DNA from: Chloroflexi bacterium RBG_16_51_16
GTDB taxonomy: Bacteria; Chloroflexota; Anaerolineae; Anaerolineales; Villigracilaceae
Reading direction: 5' to 3'
Assembly: GCA_001796785.1 (NCBI GenBank)
Contig: MGNL01000142.1
Span: 19,989-30,968, forward strand
Length of the DNA stretch: 10,980 nucleotides
This document shows, piece by piece, positions 1 through 6,628 of this stretch (the first letter of the stretch is position 1; every line of letters begins with the position of its first letter). The position numbers and the translations under genes are program-made. The notes under the pieces were generated by a model. It ran no database searches, was not told the origin of the DNA, and worked only from the letters and a program-made list of their open reading frames with translations.

Positions 1-44
1 TTCATAAATGATAGAGTGCAAGGCTGGATGTGCACTGAAATTTT

Positions 45-50
45 GAGGAG
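45..50 (+). promoter_or_regulatory. Ribosome binding site that decides the TTG start of atpB
   Basis: GAGGAG lies 6 nt before the TTG codon at 57. The next in-frame ATG is at codon 18, inside the first hydrophobic segment, with no comparable site. This supports TTG initiation. Confidence 0.7.
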
Positions 51-56
51 CTAAAC

Positions 57-1103
57 TTGGAAACAAAAAAACGAACGCCGTGGCGCAGATGGATCGTTCT
101 GCTGCTCATGTTCCTGGGTTGCGCTGCTGGGGGAGGTTTGGCCGGTTACGGTCTGGCAGGTATACCTCCTGTCCGGCCTGAAATAACCGCAGCTGCAGAA
201 AAACTGATCGCAGAACCGATCGTCGATAACTTCCTTGGCCTGGCACCCTTGTATTTGGTTAATACCTTGCCAACCCTGGGATTGACGATCGTCCTGCTCA
301 TCCTTATTGCTTATTTTACAAACCGGTCCCTTAATCGAAGCCTTAAAACCGACCTCGTGCCGCGGGGTATCGGTAACCTCATGGAAGCCATCCTCGAAGC
401 GCTTTATAACATGACGGAGGGTTCAGCCGGTGCCAAATGGGCGAAGACCATATTCATGTGGTTCGCCACGATCATGATCTATGTTCTATTTGCCAATTTA
501 TTGAAGTTATTGCCTGGATTCGAATCGATTGGCGTTTTGCATCCTGCGCATGGGGAGGGTTTTGCGATCAGGGAACTGGGTGGTGGTTGGTCCTATCTGT
601 TACCGCACCAGGTTGAGGAGGGTGGTTTTATCCTAGCCCCGTTCTTCAGGGGAATCTCCGTGGACTTGAATTTCACGGTTTCACTTGCTTTGATCGCCGT
701 GGTCGCCGTGCAGGCGATCGGTTTCCGTGCCCTTGGGTTGGGGTACCTTAAAAAGTTTTTCAACTTTGGAAATGTATTCAAAGTTCCATTCTTCGGCGTC
801 ATTGACATGGGCATGGGCATCCTCGAACTGGTCTCCGAATTTGCCAAGATCCTGTCGTTTGCATTCCGTCTTTTTGGGAACATGTTTGCCGGGGTCGTGC
901 TCGTTGCTGTCGCGTCATCATTGATCGGCTTTATCAGCATCGTACCAGCGATGCTCTTTCTCTTCGAATTGTTTGTGGGTGTTATCCAGGCATTTGTATT
1001 TGGCATCCTTACGATGGTGTTTATGGTAATGGCTACTGCCGGACATGGTCATGAAGAGGAGCATGCACCTGAAGGATCGCAAACAGAAGTGCATGAGCTT
1101 TAA
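57..1103 (+). CDS. atpB: F-type ATP synthase subunit a (Fo proton channel)
   Basis: Integral membrane stator subunit of the F-type ATP synthase, forming the two ion half-channels beside the c ring. The start is TTG at 57, chosen because GAGGAG (45-50) lies 6 nt upstream and no ATG start fits as well. The 348-residue product is longer than the 271-residue E. coli protein because of an N-terminal extension with its own hydrophobic segment (about 12-35). More membrane helices lie near 66-90, 130-150 and 205-225, with two long ones near 250-285 and 290-330. The hallmark FRLFGNMFAG motif supplies the essential arginine, R271 (E. coli R210). Q311 matches E. coli Q252. E304 sits where E. coli has H245 and V280 where it has E219, a known type of swap. 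The C-terminal tail (327-348) is rich in His and Glu. It is first in a unit with the c and b-delta genes. Confidence 0.96.
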   Translation: METKKRTPWRRWIVLLLMFLGCAAGGGLAGYGLAGIPPVRPEITAAAEKLIAEPIVDNFLGLAPLYLVNTLPTLGLTIVLLILIAYFTNRSLNRSLKTDLVPRGIGNLMEAILEALYNMTEGSAGAKWAKTIFMWFATIMIYVLFANLLKLLPGFESIGVLHPAHGEGFAIRELGGGWSYLLPHQVEEGGFILAPFFRGISVDLNFTVSLALIAVVAVQAIGFRALGLGYLKKFFNFGNVFKVPFFGVIDMGMGILELVSEFAKILSFAFRLFGNMFAGVVLVAVASSLIGFISIVPAMLFLFELFVGVIQAFVFGILTMVFMVMATAGHGHEEEHAPEGSQTEVHEL

Positions 1104-1148
1104 TCAGATTACACATTAATCAGTTATATAACCGAAGGAGGTTACACT

Positions 1149-1388
1149 ATGGAAGGAAGTATCATGGAAGCCGGTCGTTACATCGGAGCGGGCTTGGCTA
1201 TGCTCGGTGCGGCAGGCGCAGGAGTAGGTGTGGGATTAAGTGCCCTGGGCGCTCTGGGTGGTATGGCTCGCAATCCGGATGCCTACGGCAATTTGTTGAC
1301 CAGCATGATCCTTGGCATTGCCTTTTCCGAAGCCATTGCCATTTATTGCCTGGTCATTTCATTCTTAATGCTCTTCAAAGTCGTTTGA
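1149..1388 (+). CDS. atpE: F-type ATP synthase subunit c (rotor ring proteolipid)
   Basis: Two-helix proteolipid that oligomerises into the rotating ion-carrying ring of Fo. The 79-residue length is typical. Helix 1 (about 10-38) holds the Gly/Ala-rich packing motif around G25-G29. The polar loop R41-N42-P43 is the F1-facing turn, and helix 2 (about 48-76) holds the ion-binding carboxylate E61 in FSEAIAIY. Aligned by hand to the Na+-binding c subunit of Ilyobacter tartaricus, the Gln ligand position is V28 and the Ser after the Glu is A62, while the Tyr is kept (Y66). This favours protons over sodium (inference). Translation starts at ATG 1149 behind AAGGAGG (1135-1141), the strongest ribosome site in the window, as expected for the subunit needed in most copies. 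Confidence 0.96.
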   Translation: MEGSIMEAGRYIGAGLAMLGAAGAGVGVGLSALGALGGMARNPDAYGNLLTSMILGIAFSEAIAIYCLVISFLMLFKVV

Positions 1389-1403
1389 TCTGAGGCAGGG
1401 AAT

Positions 1404-2138
1404 ATGGAAGCACTTGGAATCAACCTCGGGTTGTTAATTGTTCAAATTATTGCGTTCTTTATCGTTCTGCTTACTCTGAACGCCTGGGTCTACAAGCCGT
1501 TTCTGAATATGCTGGATGCCAGGCGCAAGAAGATCGCCCAGGGATTGGAAGATGCACGCGTTGCTGCAGCAGCCCGGGCGGATGCAGAAAAAGAAGCTGC
1601 CAATGTCCTGGCCGCTGCGCAGACAGAAGCCGGTAAGGTGGTGCGTGAAGCTACTGATCGTGCCGCGAATGCTGTCAAGGATGTGAAAGCCGGCGCGGAA
1701 GCCGAAGCTGCCAGGACGCTTGCATCCGCCAGGGCGGAAGCTGAAGCTGAACGCAATCGAATCCTCGGTGATCTGCGCGGGCAGGTTGCCTCTTTAGCCA
1801 TCGCAGCTGCTCAAAGGTTGATTGGCAATGCGTTGGATGAGAAGCGTCAGCATGAATTGATCACTGAATTTTTCTCTGGAATAAAATCTGGAAAGGTTAT
1901 CGTTTTAGCGGAAACCGACCTGAAAGGTGAGGCAGCAGAGGTGACTAGCGCTCTCCCGTTGAGTGATGATGAGCAGGAAAAGGTCAAGAAAGACATTACT
2001 TCAAAGGTTGGTGCGCAAGCTGTTTCCTTCCGGGTGGATCCGGGTATTCTCGGCGGCCTGGTGATCAAAATTGGTGACAAGGTCATGGATGGATCCGTGT
2101 CAGGTAAGTTGGAAGCTTTGCGCCAAACACTTAAATAA
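1404..2138 (+). CDS. F-type ATP synthase b subunit fused to delta C-terminal domain
   Basis: Peripheral stalk protein of the F-type synthase, 244 residues. Residues about 7-28 form the single membrane anchor of subunit b. Residues about 30-160 are a long Ala/Glu/Arg-rich coiled coil ending in the b-like LAIAAAQRLIGNALD (131-145). Residues about 164-244 match the C-terminal domain of delta/OSCP: the TSALPLSDDEQEKV stretch (181-194), VDPGILGGLVIKIGD (211-225) and a terminal DGSVSGKLEAL (229-239). The N-terminal helical domain of delta (about 105 residues), which binds the alpha N-termini, is absent. Mycobacterial b-delta fusions carry a complete delta, so this is a shorter arrangement. The gene lies 15 bp after atpE and is followed by a terminator, not by atpA. 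Automated annotation may label it only b or only delta. Confidence 0.9.
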   Translation: MEALGINLGLLIVQIIAFFIVLLTLNAWVYKPFLNMLDARRKKIAQGLEDARVAAAARADAEKEAANVLAAAQTEAGKVVREATDRAANAVKDVKAGAEAEAARTLASARAEAEAERNRILGDLRGQVASLAIAAAQRLIGNALDEKRQHELITEFFSGIKSGKVIVLAETDLKGEAAEVTSALPLSDDEQEKVKKDITSKVGAQAVSFRVDPGILGGLVIKIGDKVMDGSVSGKLEALRQTLK

Positions 2139-2164
2139 TCATCAATATCTTCGATCCAAAGTAC

Positions 2165-2210
2165 AAAGATTAGCTGCCTGCCTATCGACTTGGCAGGCAG
2201 CTAATCTTTT
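2165..2210 (+). terminator. Strong intrinsic terminator of the F-type unit
   Basis: The left arm (2165-2182, AAAGATTAGCTGCCTGCC) and right arm (2192-2209) are perfect reverse complements over 18 bp, with a 9-nt loop (TATCGACTT). The right arm ends in TTTT (2207-2210), followed by an AT-rich stretch. The hairpin begins 27 bp after the b-delta stop codon and separates the two ATPase units. The left arm starts with only three A residues, so a bidirectional role is less likely. Confidence 0.88.
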
Positions 2211-2247
2211 CAATATATTATGACGGCGAGTGAGTTTTAACTGGTAC

Positions 2248-2257
2248 GTGATATCAC
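2248..2257. promoter_or_regulatory. Perfect 10-bp palindrome GTGATATCAC upstream of the promoter
   Basis: GTGATATCAC is fully self-complementary and lies about 30 bp upstream of the candidate -35 box, where an activator or repressor dimer could bind. I cannot assign it to a regulator family, and a 10-bp palindrome can occur by chance. Confidence 0.2.
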
Positions 2258-2286
2258 AACTTCCTTGTAATAATCCTTTCCAGACC

Positions 2287-2315
2287 TTGATTGTCCAGTA
2301 CTTTTCCCGTACAAT
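2287..2315 (+). promoter_or_regulatory. Candidate sigma70-type promoter for the V/A-type operon
   Basis: TTGATT (2287-2292) and TACAAT (2310-2315) match the -35 and -10 consensus at 4/6 and 5/6 positions and are separated by exactly 17 bp. Transcription would start near 2322, giving a leader of roughly 38 nt before the first V-type gene. A promoter is expected here because a strong terminator lies just upstream. The match is by eye; no start site has been shown. Confidence 0.45.
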
Positions 2316-2359
2316 TGCGGCGCGATTTACCCGGGAATTGGTGAGGTCGGAGAGAGAGA

Positions 2360-2671
2360 ATGGATGAAAAAAGGATCCAGCAAGTATTAGAAATTGAAAA
2401 GCAGGCCCAGGAGTTGTGTGCCTCCGCGGAACGGGAAGCCCAGCGAATGCCTGTCACTGCTGAACAGGAAGCCCAATCCCTGGTCGAAAAGGCACGCAAT
2501 GATGCCCGGGCTGAAGCCAGGCAGATCATTGAAAAAGCCCGCTCGGTGGGAGAATCGGCGCAGGTTATTACTGAAGCTGAGGAAAAGAACCGCCAACTTG
2601 AAACCATGGCTAATAAGAACATGGACCGGGCGGTTAGTTTCGTTATGGATCATATCCTGGGTAGGGGATAA
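2360..2671 (+). CDS. V/A-type ATPase peripheral stalk subunit G/H
   Basis: Small stalk subunit that pairs with subunit E to form the peripheral stator linking the A/B head to subunit I. The 103-residue product is almost entirely Glu/Arg/Ala/Gln-rich with heptad character (about 5-85), as in the archaeal AhaH and bacterial NtpF/G family. A short C-terminal segment, VSFVMDHILG (92-101), resembles the family's C-terminal end. ATG at 2360 is preceded by GGAG (2349-2352), 7 nt upstream. It is the first gene of the V/A-type operon, like ahaH in Methanosarcina, and ends 4 bp before the C subunit gene. Low-complexity coiled coils are hard to assign by sequence alone, so position carries much of the call. 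Confidence 0.82.
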   Translation: MDEKRIQQVLEIEKQAQELCASAEREAQRMPVTAEQEAQSLVEKARNDARAEARQIIEKARSVGESAQVITEAEEKNRQLETMANKNMDRAVSFVMDHILGRG

Positions 2672-2675
2672 TTTT

Positions 2676-3740
2676 ATGTCTGGTGGTGGTGTTTCCGGTT
2701 ACGCAGCTATCCATGCCAAGGTGAGGGCAATGTATTCGAACCTGCTCTCAGTCTCGGAAATGATCGCGCTGGCAGACTCACCAGATTTTCCGGCATTGAT
2801 CGCCGCCCTGAAACGCACTGGTTACGGCAGTTACCTCAATCAAGTAAAAGATAAAGATCTGACGGTGCAACACGCGCTGTTTCAGATCAAGAGACGCCTG
2901 GCGGATGCGTTCAATAGTGTCATCCAGATGACACCTGGAGCAGTTCGTCCATTGTTGGTCCAGCTGTTCCGCTATTATGAAATCGGAAATTTAAAAGCGG
3001 TCTTGCGCGGGATTGTTACCGGTGCTGAATGGGATAGGATCGAGGCAGTTTTATATCCCTTGGGAGAACGGACTGTTTTTACTCCCCAGGGCATGCTCGA
3101 GTCGGGAAATGTCGCAGCCGCGGTGGAGTTACTGCGTGGGACTTCATATTATGAGACGTTGTCCTTCGCTATGAGGCGCTATAACGCAGAACAAAGCTTG
3201 TTTCCCATCGAGGTGGCGCTCGATTTGGCATATTGGCGCGGTCTCTGGCAGGAATCCGTTCAACTCGCAGGACAGGATCGGGAGCAGGCGCTGCGCGTCG
3301 TCGGTTCACTTGTGGATATGAACAACCTGATATGGGCGATCCGATACCGGGTTTTTCATCACGTTTCTGAAGAGGAACTTATCAACTATACGCTTCCGTT
3401 TGGTTATCACATCCGGGATGAAGACATCCGTGCGATTGCAGCTGGAGCGGAGATTGCACCTATTGTTAGGCGCCTCTATCCCAGTATTTCAGACGTGGAT
3501 GTAATGTTGGAGGATCCTCGATCCGGTCTTCCACTCCTGGAATTAAAGTTGAAACGCCATGTTATGGAAAGATGCATGGCGGCGTTTGTCGGAAACCCGT
3601 TCCATGTCGGCGTTGCACTCGCGTATTTGGTGCTACACGATCTTGAAATACAGGACCTCGTGGTTCTGATGGAGGCGAAGACCTCTCAATTGGCGGACGA
3701 ACAATTCCGGCCCTACATGATCAGAGAGATTCCTGTTTGA
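2676..3740 (+). CDS. V/A-type ATPase subunit C (rotor-ring adaptor, AC39 family)
   Basis: Subunit C (eukaryotic d) sits on the K ring and receives the D/F central shaft. The 354-residue product is within family range (about 320-355). It has the usual N-terminal GYAAIHAKVRAMYSNLLS (8-25) and a C-terminal NPFHVGVALAYL block (from N307), followed by DLEIQDLVVLMEAK and a terminal IREIPV, all typical of AC39. ATG at 2676 is preferred over an in-frame start at 2394: the extra 94 codons would lie wholly over the G/H gene in another frame and show no family similarity, while GTAGGGG (2661-2667) lies upstream of 2676. Its place between G/H and I differs from the common position after E. Confidence 0.94.
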   Translation: MSGGGVSGYAAIHAKVRAMYSNLLSVSEMIALADSPDFPALIAALKRTGYGSYLNQVKDKDLTVQHALFQIKRRLADAFNSVIQMTPGAVRPLLVQLFRYYEIGNLKAVLRGIVTGAEWDRIEAVLYPLGERTVFTPQGMLESGNVAAAVELLRGTSYYETLSFAMRRYNAEQSLFPIEVALDLAYWRGLWQESVQLAGQDREQALRVVGSLVDMNNLIWAIRYRVFHHVSEEELINYTLPFGYHIRDEDIRAIAAGAEIAPIVRRLYPSISDVDVMLEDPRSGLPLLELKLKRHVMERCMAAFVGNPFHVGVALAYLVLHDLEIQDLVVLMEAKTSQLADEQFRPYMIREIPV

Positions 3741-3805
3741 TAGGTATATGAATTATTTATACATCCTTATAATAATCTGAATCGCACTTTTTATCTGGAG
3801 CATTG

Positions 3806-5770
3806 ATGTTCTTTCCGAAAGCAATGACCGAGATCGAGCTGATTGTGCCAGCGAAGGACCTGCTGCCGGTGACGAAGGTCCTGAGCGGGCACGGCATATT
3901 CCATCAGTCGGATAGCAGTTACAGCTATCCGGGAGCGGAATCAGAAAAGGGCGCCTCTGAATCCTGGCAGAACAAGGCCGCTGCATTCGCCGGGCTTGAG
4001 CGCCGGCTGCAATTGACCATGCAGAGCCTTGGTATTGAGGAGGGGGATACACCTGCAAGTGATTTCGAAACGATCACCGATCCGTCACTCGTCCTGCCTG
4101 AGATCGAACGGATCGAACTGGAAGTAAAAAATATGAACGACCAGGTAGTCACGACGCAAAAAAATCTGGAAGGATTGCACGCCTATCTCAGCCAGTTGGA
4201 GTCAATCCAGGATGTGCCGGCAGATTTCAGCGCTCTTCGTGATTCAAAGTACGTGTATTCGGTCCTGGGCATGATTCCTGCTGCGAATGTTGATCGCCTC
4301 GCGACAAGTTTATCAAGGATCCCGCATGTTTTTCTGACCCTTCGTTCCGAACCCCAGAAAAAAGTGGTCTGGCTGGCTGGTGCACAGGCGAACGCGGATG
4401 TGCTGGAACGCGCCGTGCGCAGTTCGTACCTGAACCCGCTTTCACTCCCCGTGGGATATAAAGGCACTCCTGCCGAGATCATCAAGTCGATCAAGGCTGA
4501 CATCCGACAAGCTGAGGAAAATATTGTTCAATGGAGGAAGGCGCTCAGCTCCATGGCGGTGAAGTATGGTGAAGACCTGAGAGCCTTGTATTGGCAGATC
4601 CATACAAGCCGGATCATGAGCGATGCGATCGTCCGTTATGGCCGCCTGAAGTACACCTATGTGATCGTTGGATGGGTGCTTTCCGATGAATTGGAGGTCC
4701 TGGTCCAGCGCTTGAAACAGGCTTCACATGAAATTCTGATTGAGACCTTTCCTACCGGTCGAAGCGGACACCACAGGAGTGTTCCTGTTGCTCTCAGGCA
4801 TTCCAAGTGGCTGCGTCCATTCCAAATGCTGGTAACTACTTATGCTCGGCCCCGCTATGGGGAGCTTGATCCTACCTGGATCATCGCCATTATGTTCCCG
4901 GTTCTATTTGGCGCCATGTTTGGCGATGTTGGACAGGGGTTGATACTGGCTGGATTAGGCGCCTTGATGGCGAGCGGAAAAGTAAAAGCATTAAAAGGCA
5001 TGGCTGGTTTGGGTGGATTGATCGCCGTGTGCGGCCTGTCAGCCACCGTGTTTGGTTTTCTCTATGGAAGCATTTTCGGCTTCGAAGATATCCTCCATCC
5101 TGTCTGGATGAGCCCGTTGCACAATATCATGCAGATCTTGACCGTGGCGGTCGGGGCTGGTGTAGTCCTGCTCAATCTGGCGTTCCTGATCGGGATCATG
5201 AACAACGCGATCTCACGGGATTGGGGTCATCTCATTTTCAGTCACAACGGTGTGGCTGGTTACCTGCTTTATCTTTCTCTCCTGGCACTTCTGGCTGCAA
5301 ATTTCCTGCCTGCATTTCCGATCCCTGCCTCGGTTGTAACCATCTTAGCAGTCGGTTCAGCCCTGGCGGTCATGCTCTCAGAAGTATTGATTCACCTGGT
5401 CGAACGCCACCGTCCATTATTGGAAGGTGGTCTGGGGACTTATTTCATCCAGGCGCCGGTTGAATTGTTTGAAGCCGTGATCAGCATGCTCAGCAATACG
5501 CTTTCATTCGTTCGTGTAGGTGCATTTGCCGTGGCTCATGGCGGTTTGAGTTCAGCTATATTCATCCTGGCTGGACTGGCAGGCGGCGAGGGTGGGATCG
5601 GTTATTGGATTGTGGTCCTGATCGGCAATATTTTCATTATCGGTTTTGAAGGGTTGATTGTCGGCATTCAAACTATGCGTCTTTCATACTACGAGTTCTT
5701 CAGCAAATTCTTTTCAGGCGGCGGTATGCGATTTGAACCGCTGACTTTGAATCCGGGTGACAAGGAGTGA
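3806..5770 (+). CDS. V/A-type ATPase subunit I (membrane stator, Vo subunit a)
   Basis: Large stator subunit: an N-terminal cytoplasmic arm holds the peripheral stalks and a C-terminal membrane domain forms the ion half-channels. The 654-residue length is typical. Residues 1 to about 345 are soluble, starting with the family-like MTEIELIVPAKDLLPV, with coiled-coil stretches near 100-135 and 225-260. The membrane domain opens with the hallmark DPTW (D355-T357) and FGDVGQG (F372-G378; family usually GDVGYG) and has about seven or eight helices up to residue 630. R570 in LSFVRVGAFAVAHGG is the essential ring-facing arginine. IQTMRLSYYEFFSKFF near the end is also diagnostic. ATG at 3806 is chosen over TTG at 3803 because TCTGGAG (3794-3800) leaves 5 nt to the ATG but only 2 nt to the TTG. 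Confidence 0.96.
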   Translation: MFFPKAMTEIELIVPAKDLLPVTKVLSGHGIFHQSDSSYSYPGAESEKGASESWQNKAAAFAGLERRLQLTMQSLGIEEGDTPASDFETITDPSLVLPEIERIELEVKNMNDQVVTTQKNLEGLHAYLSQLESIQDVPADFSALRDSKYVYSVLGMIPAANVDRLATSLSRIPHVFLTLRSEPQKKVVWLAGAQANADVLERAVRSSYLNPLSLPVGYKGTPAEIIKSIKADIRQAEENIVQWRKALSSMAVKYGEDLRALYWQIHTSRIMSDAIVRYGRLKYTYVIVGWVLSDELEVLVQRLKQASHEILIETFPTGRSGHHRSVPVALRHSKWLRPFQMLVTTYARPRYGELDPTWIIAIMFPVLFGAMFGDVGQGLILAGLGALMASGKVKALKGMAGLGGLIAVCGLSATVFGFLYGSIFGFEDILHPVWMSPLHNIMQILTVAVGAGVVLLNLAFLIGIMNNAISRDWGHLIFSHNGVAGYLLYLSLLALLAANFLPAFPIPASVVTILAVGSALAVMLSEVLIHLVERHRPLLEGGLGTYFIQAPVELFEAVISMLSNTLSFVRVGAFAVAHGGLSSAIFILAGLAGGEGGIGYWIVVLIGNIFIIGFEGLIVGIQTMRLSYYEFFSKFFSGGGMRFEPLTLNPGDKE

Positions 5771-5872
5771 ATTTTTTTAAAATATCTTATTACATCAAAT
5801 ATTGCTCGAATGGGCTGGAGCATCCATCGCTCACCCTGATGACCTAATTCATGATTACGAGGAGATTCAAGA
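5771..5872. other. Gap between subunit I and K genes, longest inside the V/A operon
   Basis: This 102-bp spacer starts with a T7 run (5772-5778) directly after the subunit I stop codon, but I see no hairpin before it, so it is not a convincing terminator. It holds a weak 5-bp inverted repeat, TGCTC/GAGCA, and ends in the strong ribosome site GAGGAG (5859-5864). A role in raising K synthesis is possible but unproven. Confidence 0.4.
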
Positions 5873-6307
5873 ATGATACTGATCGTTGCTGTACTTGTAG
5901 GGATGATACCGGTCATACCGGCTGTTATATTTTTTTTCCACGAAAAGGAAATTAAACCAACCCGGGCCACCCAGGGGCTGTTGGTCGGTCTTAACGGATT
6001 TAACGCCATCCTGGGATTGATGGCTGCGGGTGTAGGCTTGATCTGGTTATTTTCACCTCAGACAGCCATGGCGGCTGGCTTGATCCAGGAAGCCGCTGCG
6101 GATCCATATGCTTCACTGGCAGCAGCCATCTCCACCGGCCTGGCGTGTGTTGGTGCAGGCATCGCAACCGCCGGTTCAGGTGCTGCGGCTGTCGGAGCGA
6201 TCGCTGAAAAACCCGAGACTTTCGGTCGGGCTTTGATCTTCGTCGGCCTGTCAGAAGGCATCGCCATTTATGGACTGATCATCGCGTTCCTTGTTCTGCA
6301 GGCGTAA
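5873..6307 (+). CDS. V/A-type ATPase subunit K (proteolipid ring) with extra N-terminal hairpin
   Basis: Ion-carrying rotor ring proteolipid. The C-terminal half is a standard c-type hairpin: helix about 80-110 (Gly/Ala-rich, GAGIATAGSGAAAVGAIA), loop AEKPETFG (111-118), and helix 119-143 with the carboxylate E128 in GLSEGIAIYG. The product has 144 residues against about 100 in the Thermus protein. The extra N-terminal part has two hydrophobic segments (about 1-22 and 36-60) joined by the charged loop HEKEIKPTRATQ, with no acidic residue inside the second helix. A possible signal-peptidase site (A65-M66-A67, then A68) follows. It could be a four-helix proteolipid like Enterococcus NtpK or a cleaved precursor. 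T99 occupies the position of Enterococcus Q110 (29 residues before the Glu), arguing against Na+ binding. ATG at 5873 follows GAGGAG by 8 nt. Confidence 0.92.
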   Translation: MILIVAVLVGMIPVIPAVIFFFHEKEIKPTRATQGLLVGLNGFNAILGLMAAGVGLIWLFSPQTAMAAGLIQEAAADPYASLAAAISTGLACVGAGIATAGSGAAAVGAIAEKPETFGRALIFVGLSEGIAIYGLIIAFLVLQA

Positions 6308-6313
6308 GGAAAA

Positions 6314-6619
6314 ATGAAAGTACGTGTGATCGGTCATCCGGAAGCTGTCCTGGGATTCTCGTTGGCCGGCGTCAGCGGGCAACCGGCGTCCACAGCTGAG
6401 GAAGTCAACCAGGCACTGGATGACGCGCTTGCATCCAAAGATCTCGGGATCATCCTGATCACCGAAGACGCCTCCCGACTGATACAAGCCAGGATGGACA
6501 ACTTGAAATTACACAGCACGACACCCCTCGTCGTTGAAATTCCCTCACCGGAAGGTCAGCTTTCCGGTCAGTCTTCGCTTAGTGAGGTCGTACTTCGTGC
6601 CATCGGAATTCGGTTCTAA
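6314..6619 (+). CDS. V/A-type ATPase subunit F (central shaft)
   Basis: Small soluble subunit that binds subunit D in the rotating central shaft and may modulate ATPase activity. The 101-residue product has the expected alpha/beta layout: a first strand MKVRVIGHPEAVLGFSLAG (1-19), a central IGDP-like segment written here as DLGIILITEDASRLI (43-57), and TPLVVEIPSPEG (69-80) before the C-terminal helix. The length is normal (100-110). It starts 6 bp after the K stop codon; GGA at 6308-6310 leaves only 3 nt to the ATG, so translation probably depends partly on ribosomes leaving K. In most A-type operons F follows C; here it precedes E. Confidence 0.92.
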   Translation: MKVRVIGHPEAVLGFSLAGVSGQPASTAEEVNQALDDALASKDLGIILITEDASRLIQARMDNLKLHSTTPLVVEIPSPEGQLSGQSSLSEVVLRAIGIRF

Positions 6620-6628
6620 GCAGGAATT

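Noticed and set aside
15..36. Inverted repeat AGTGCA-N10-TGCACT before atpB
   Set aside because: Only 6 bp per arm, no T run after it, and it lies close to the ribosome site; chance occurrence is likely and upstream sequence is missing.
2394..2675. N-terminal extension of subunit C by 94 codons
   Set aside because: It lies over the G/H gene in another frame, its composition (Arg/Lys/Pro-rich) is that of a shadow frame, and the conserved C start begins at 2676.
3768..3773. Perfect TATAAT hexamer between the C and I genes
   Set aside because: No acceptable -35 box at 16-18 bp upstream, and the surrounding gap is AT-rich, so a chance match is likely.
5029..5463. 144-codon + strand open frame inside the subunit I gene
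   Set aside because: It is out of frame with the conserved membrane domain of subunit I, and its translation resembles no family.
5772..5778. T7 run after subunit I as a possible terminator
   Set aside because: No stable hairpin precedes it and it lies inside an operon whose later genes are needed for the same complex.
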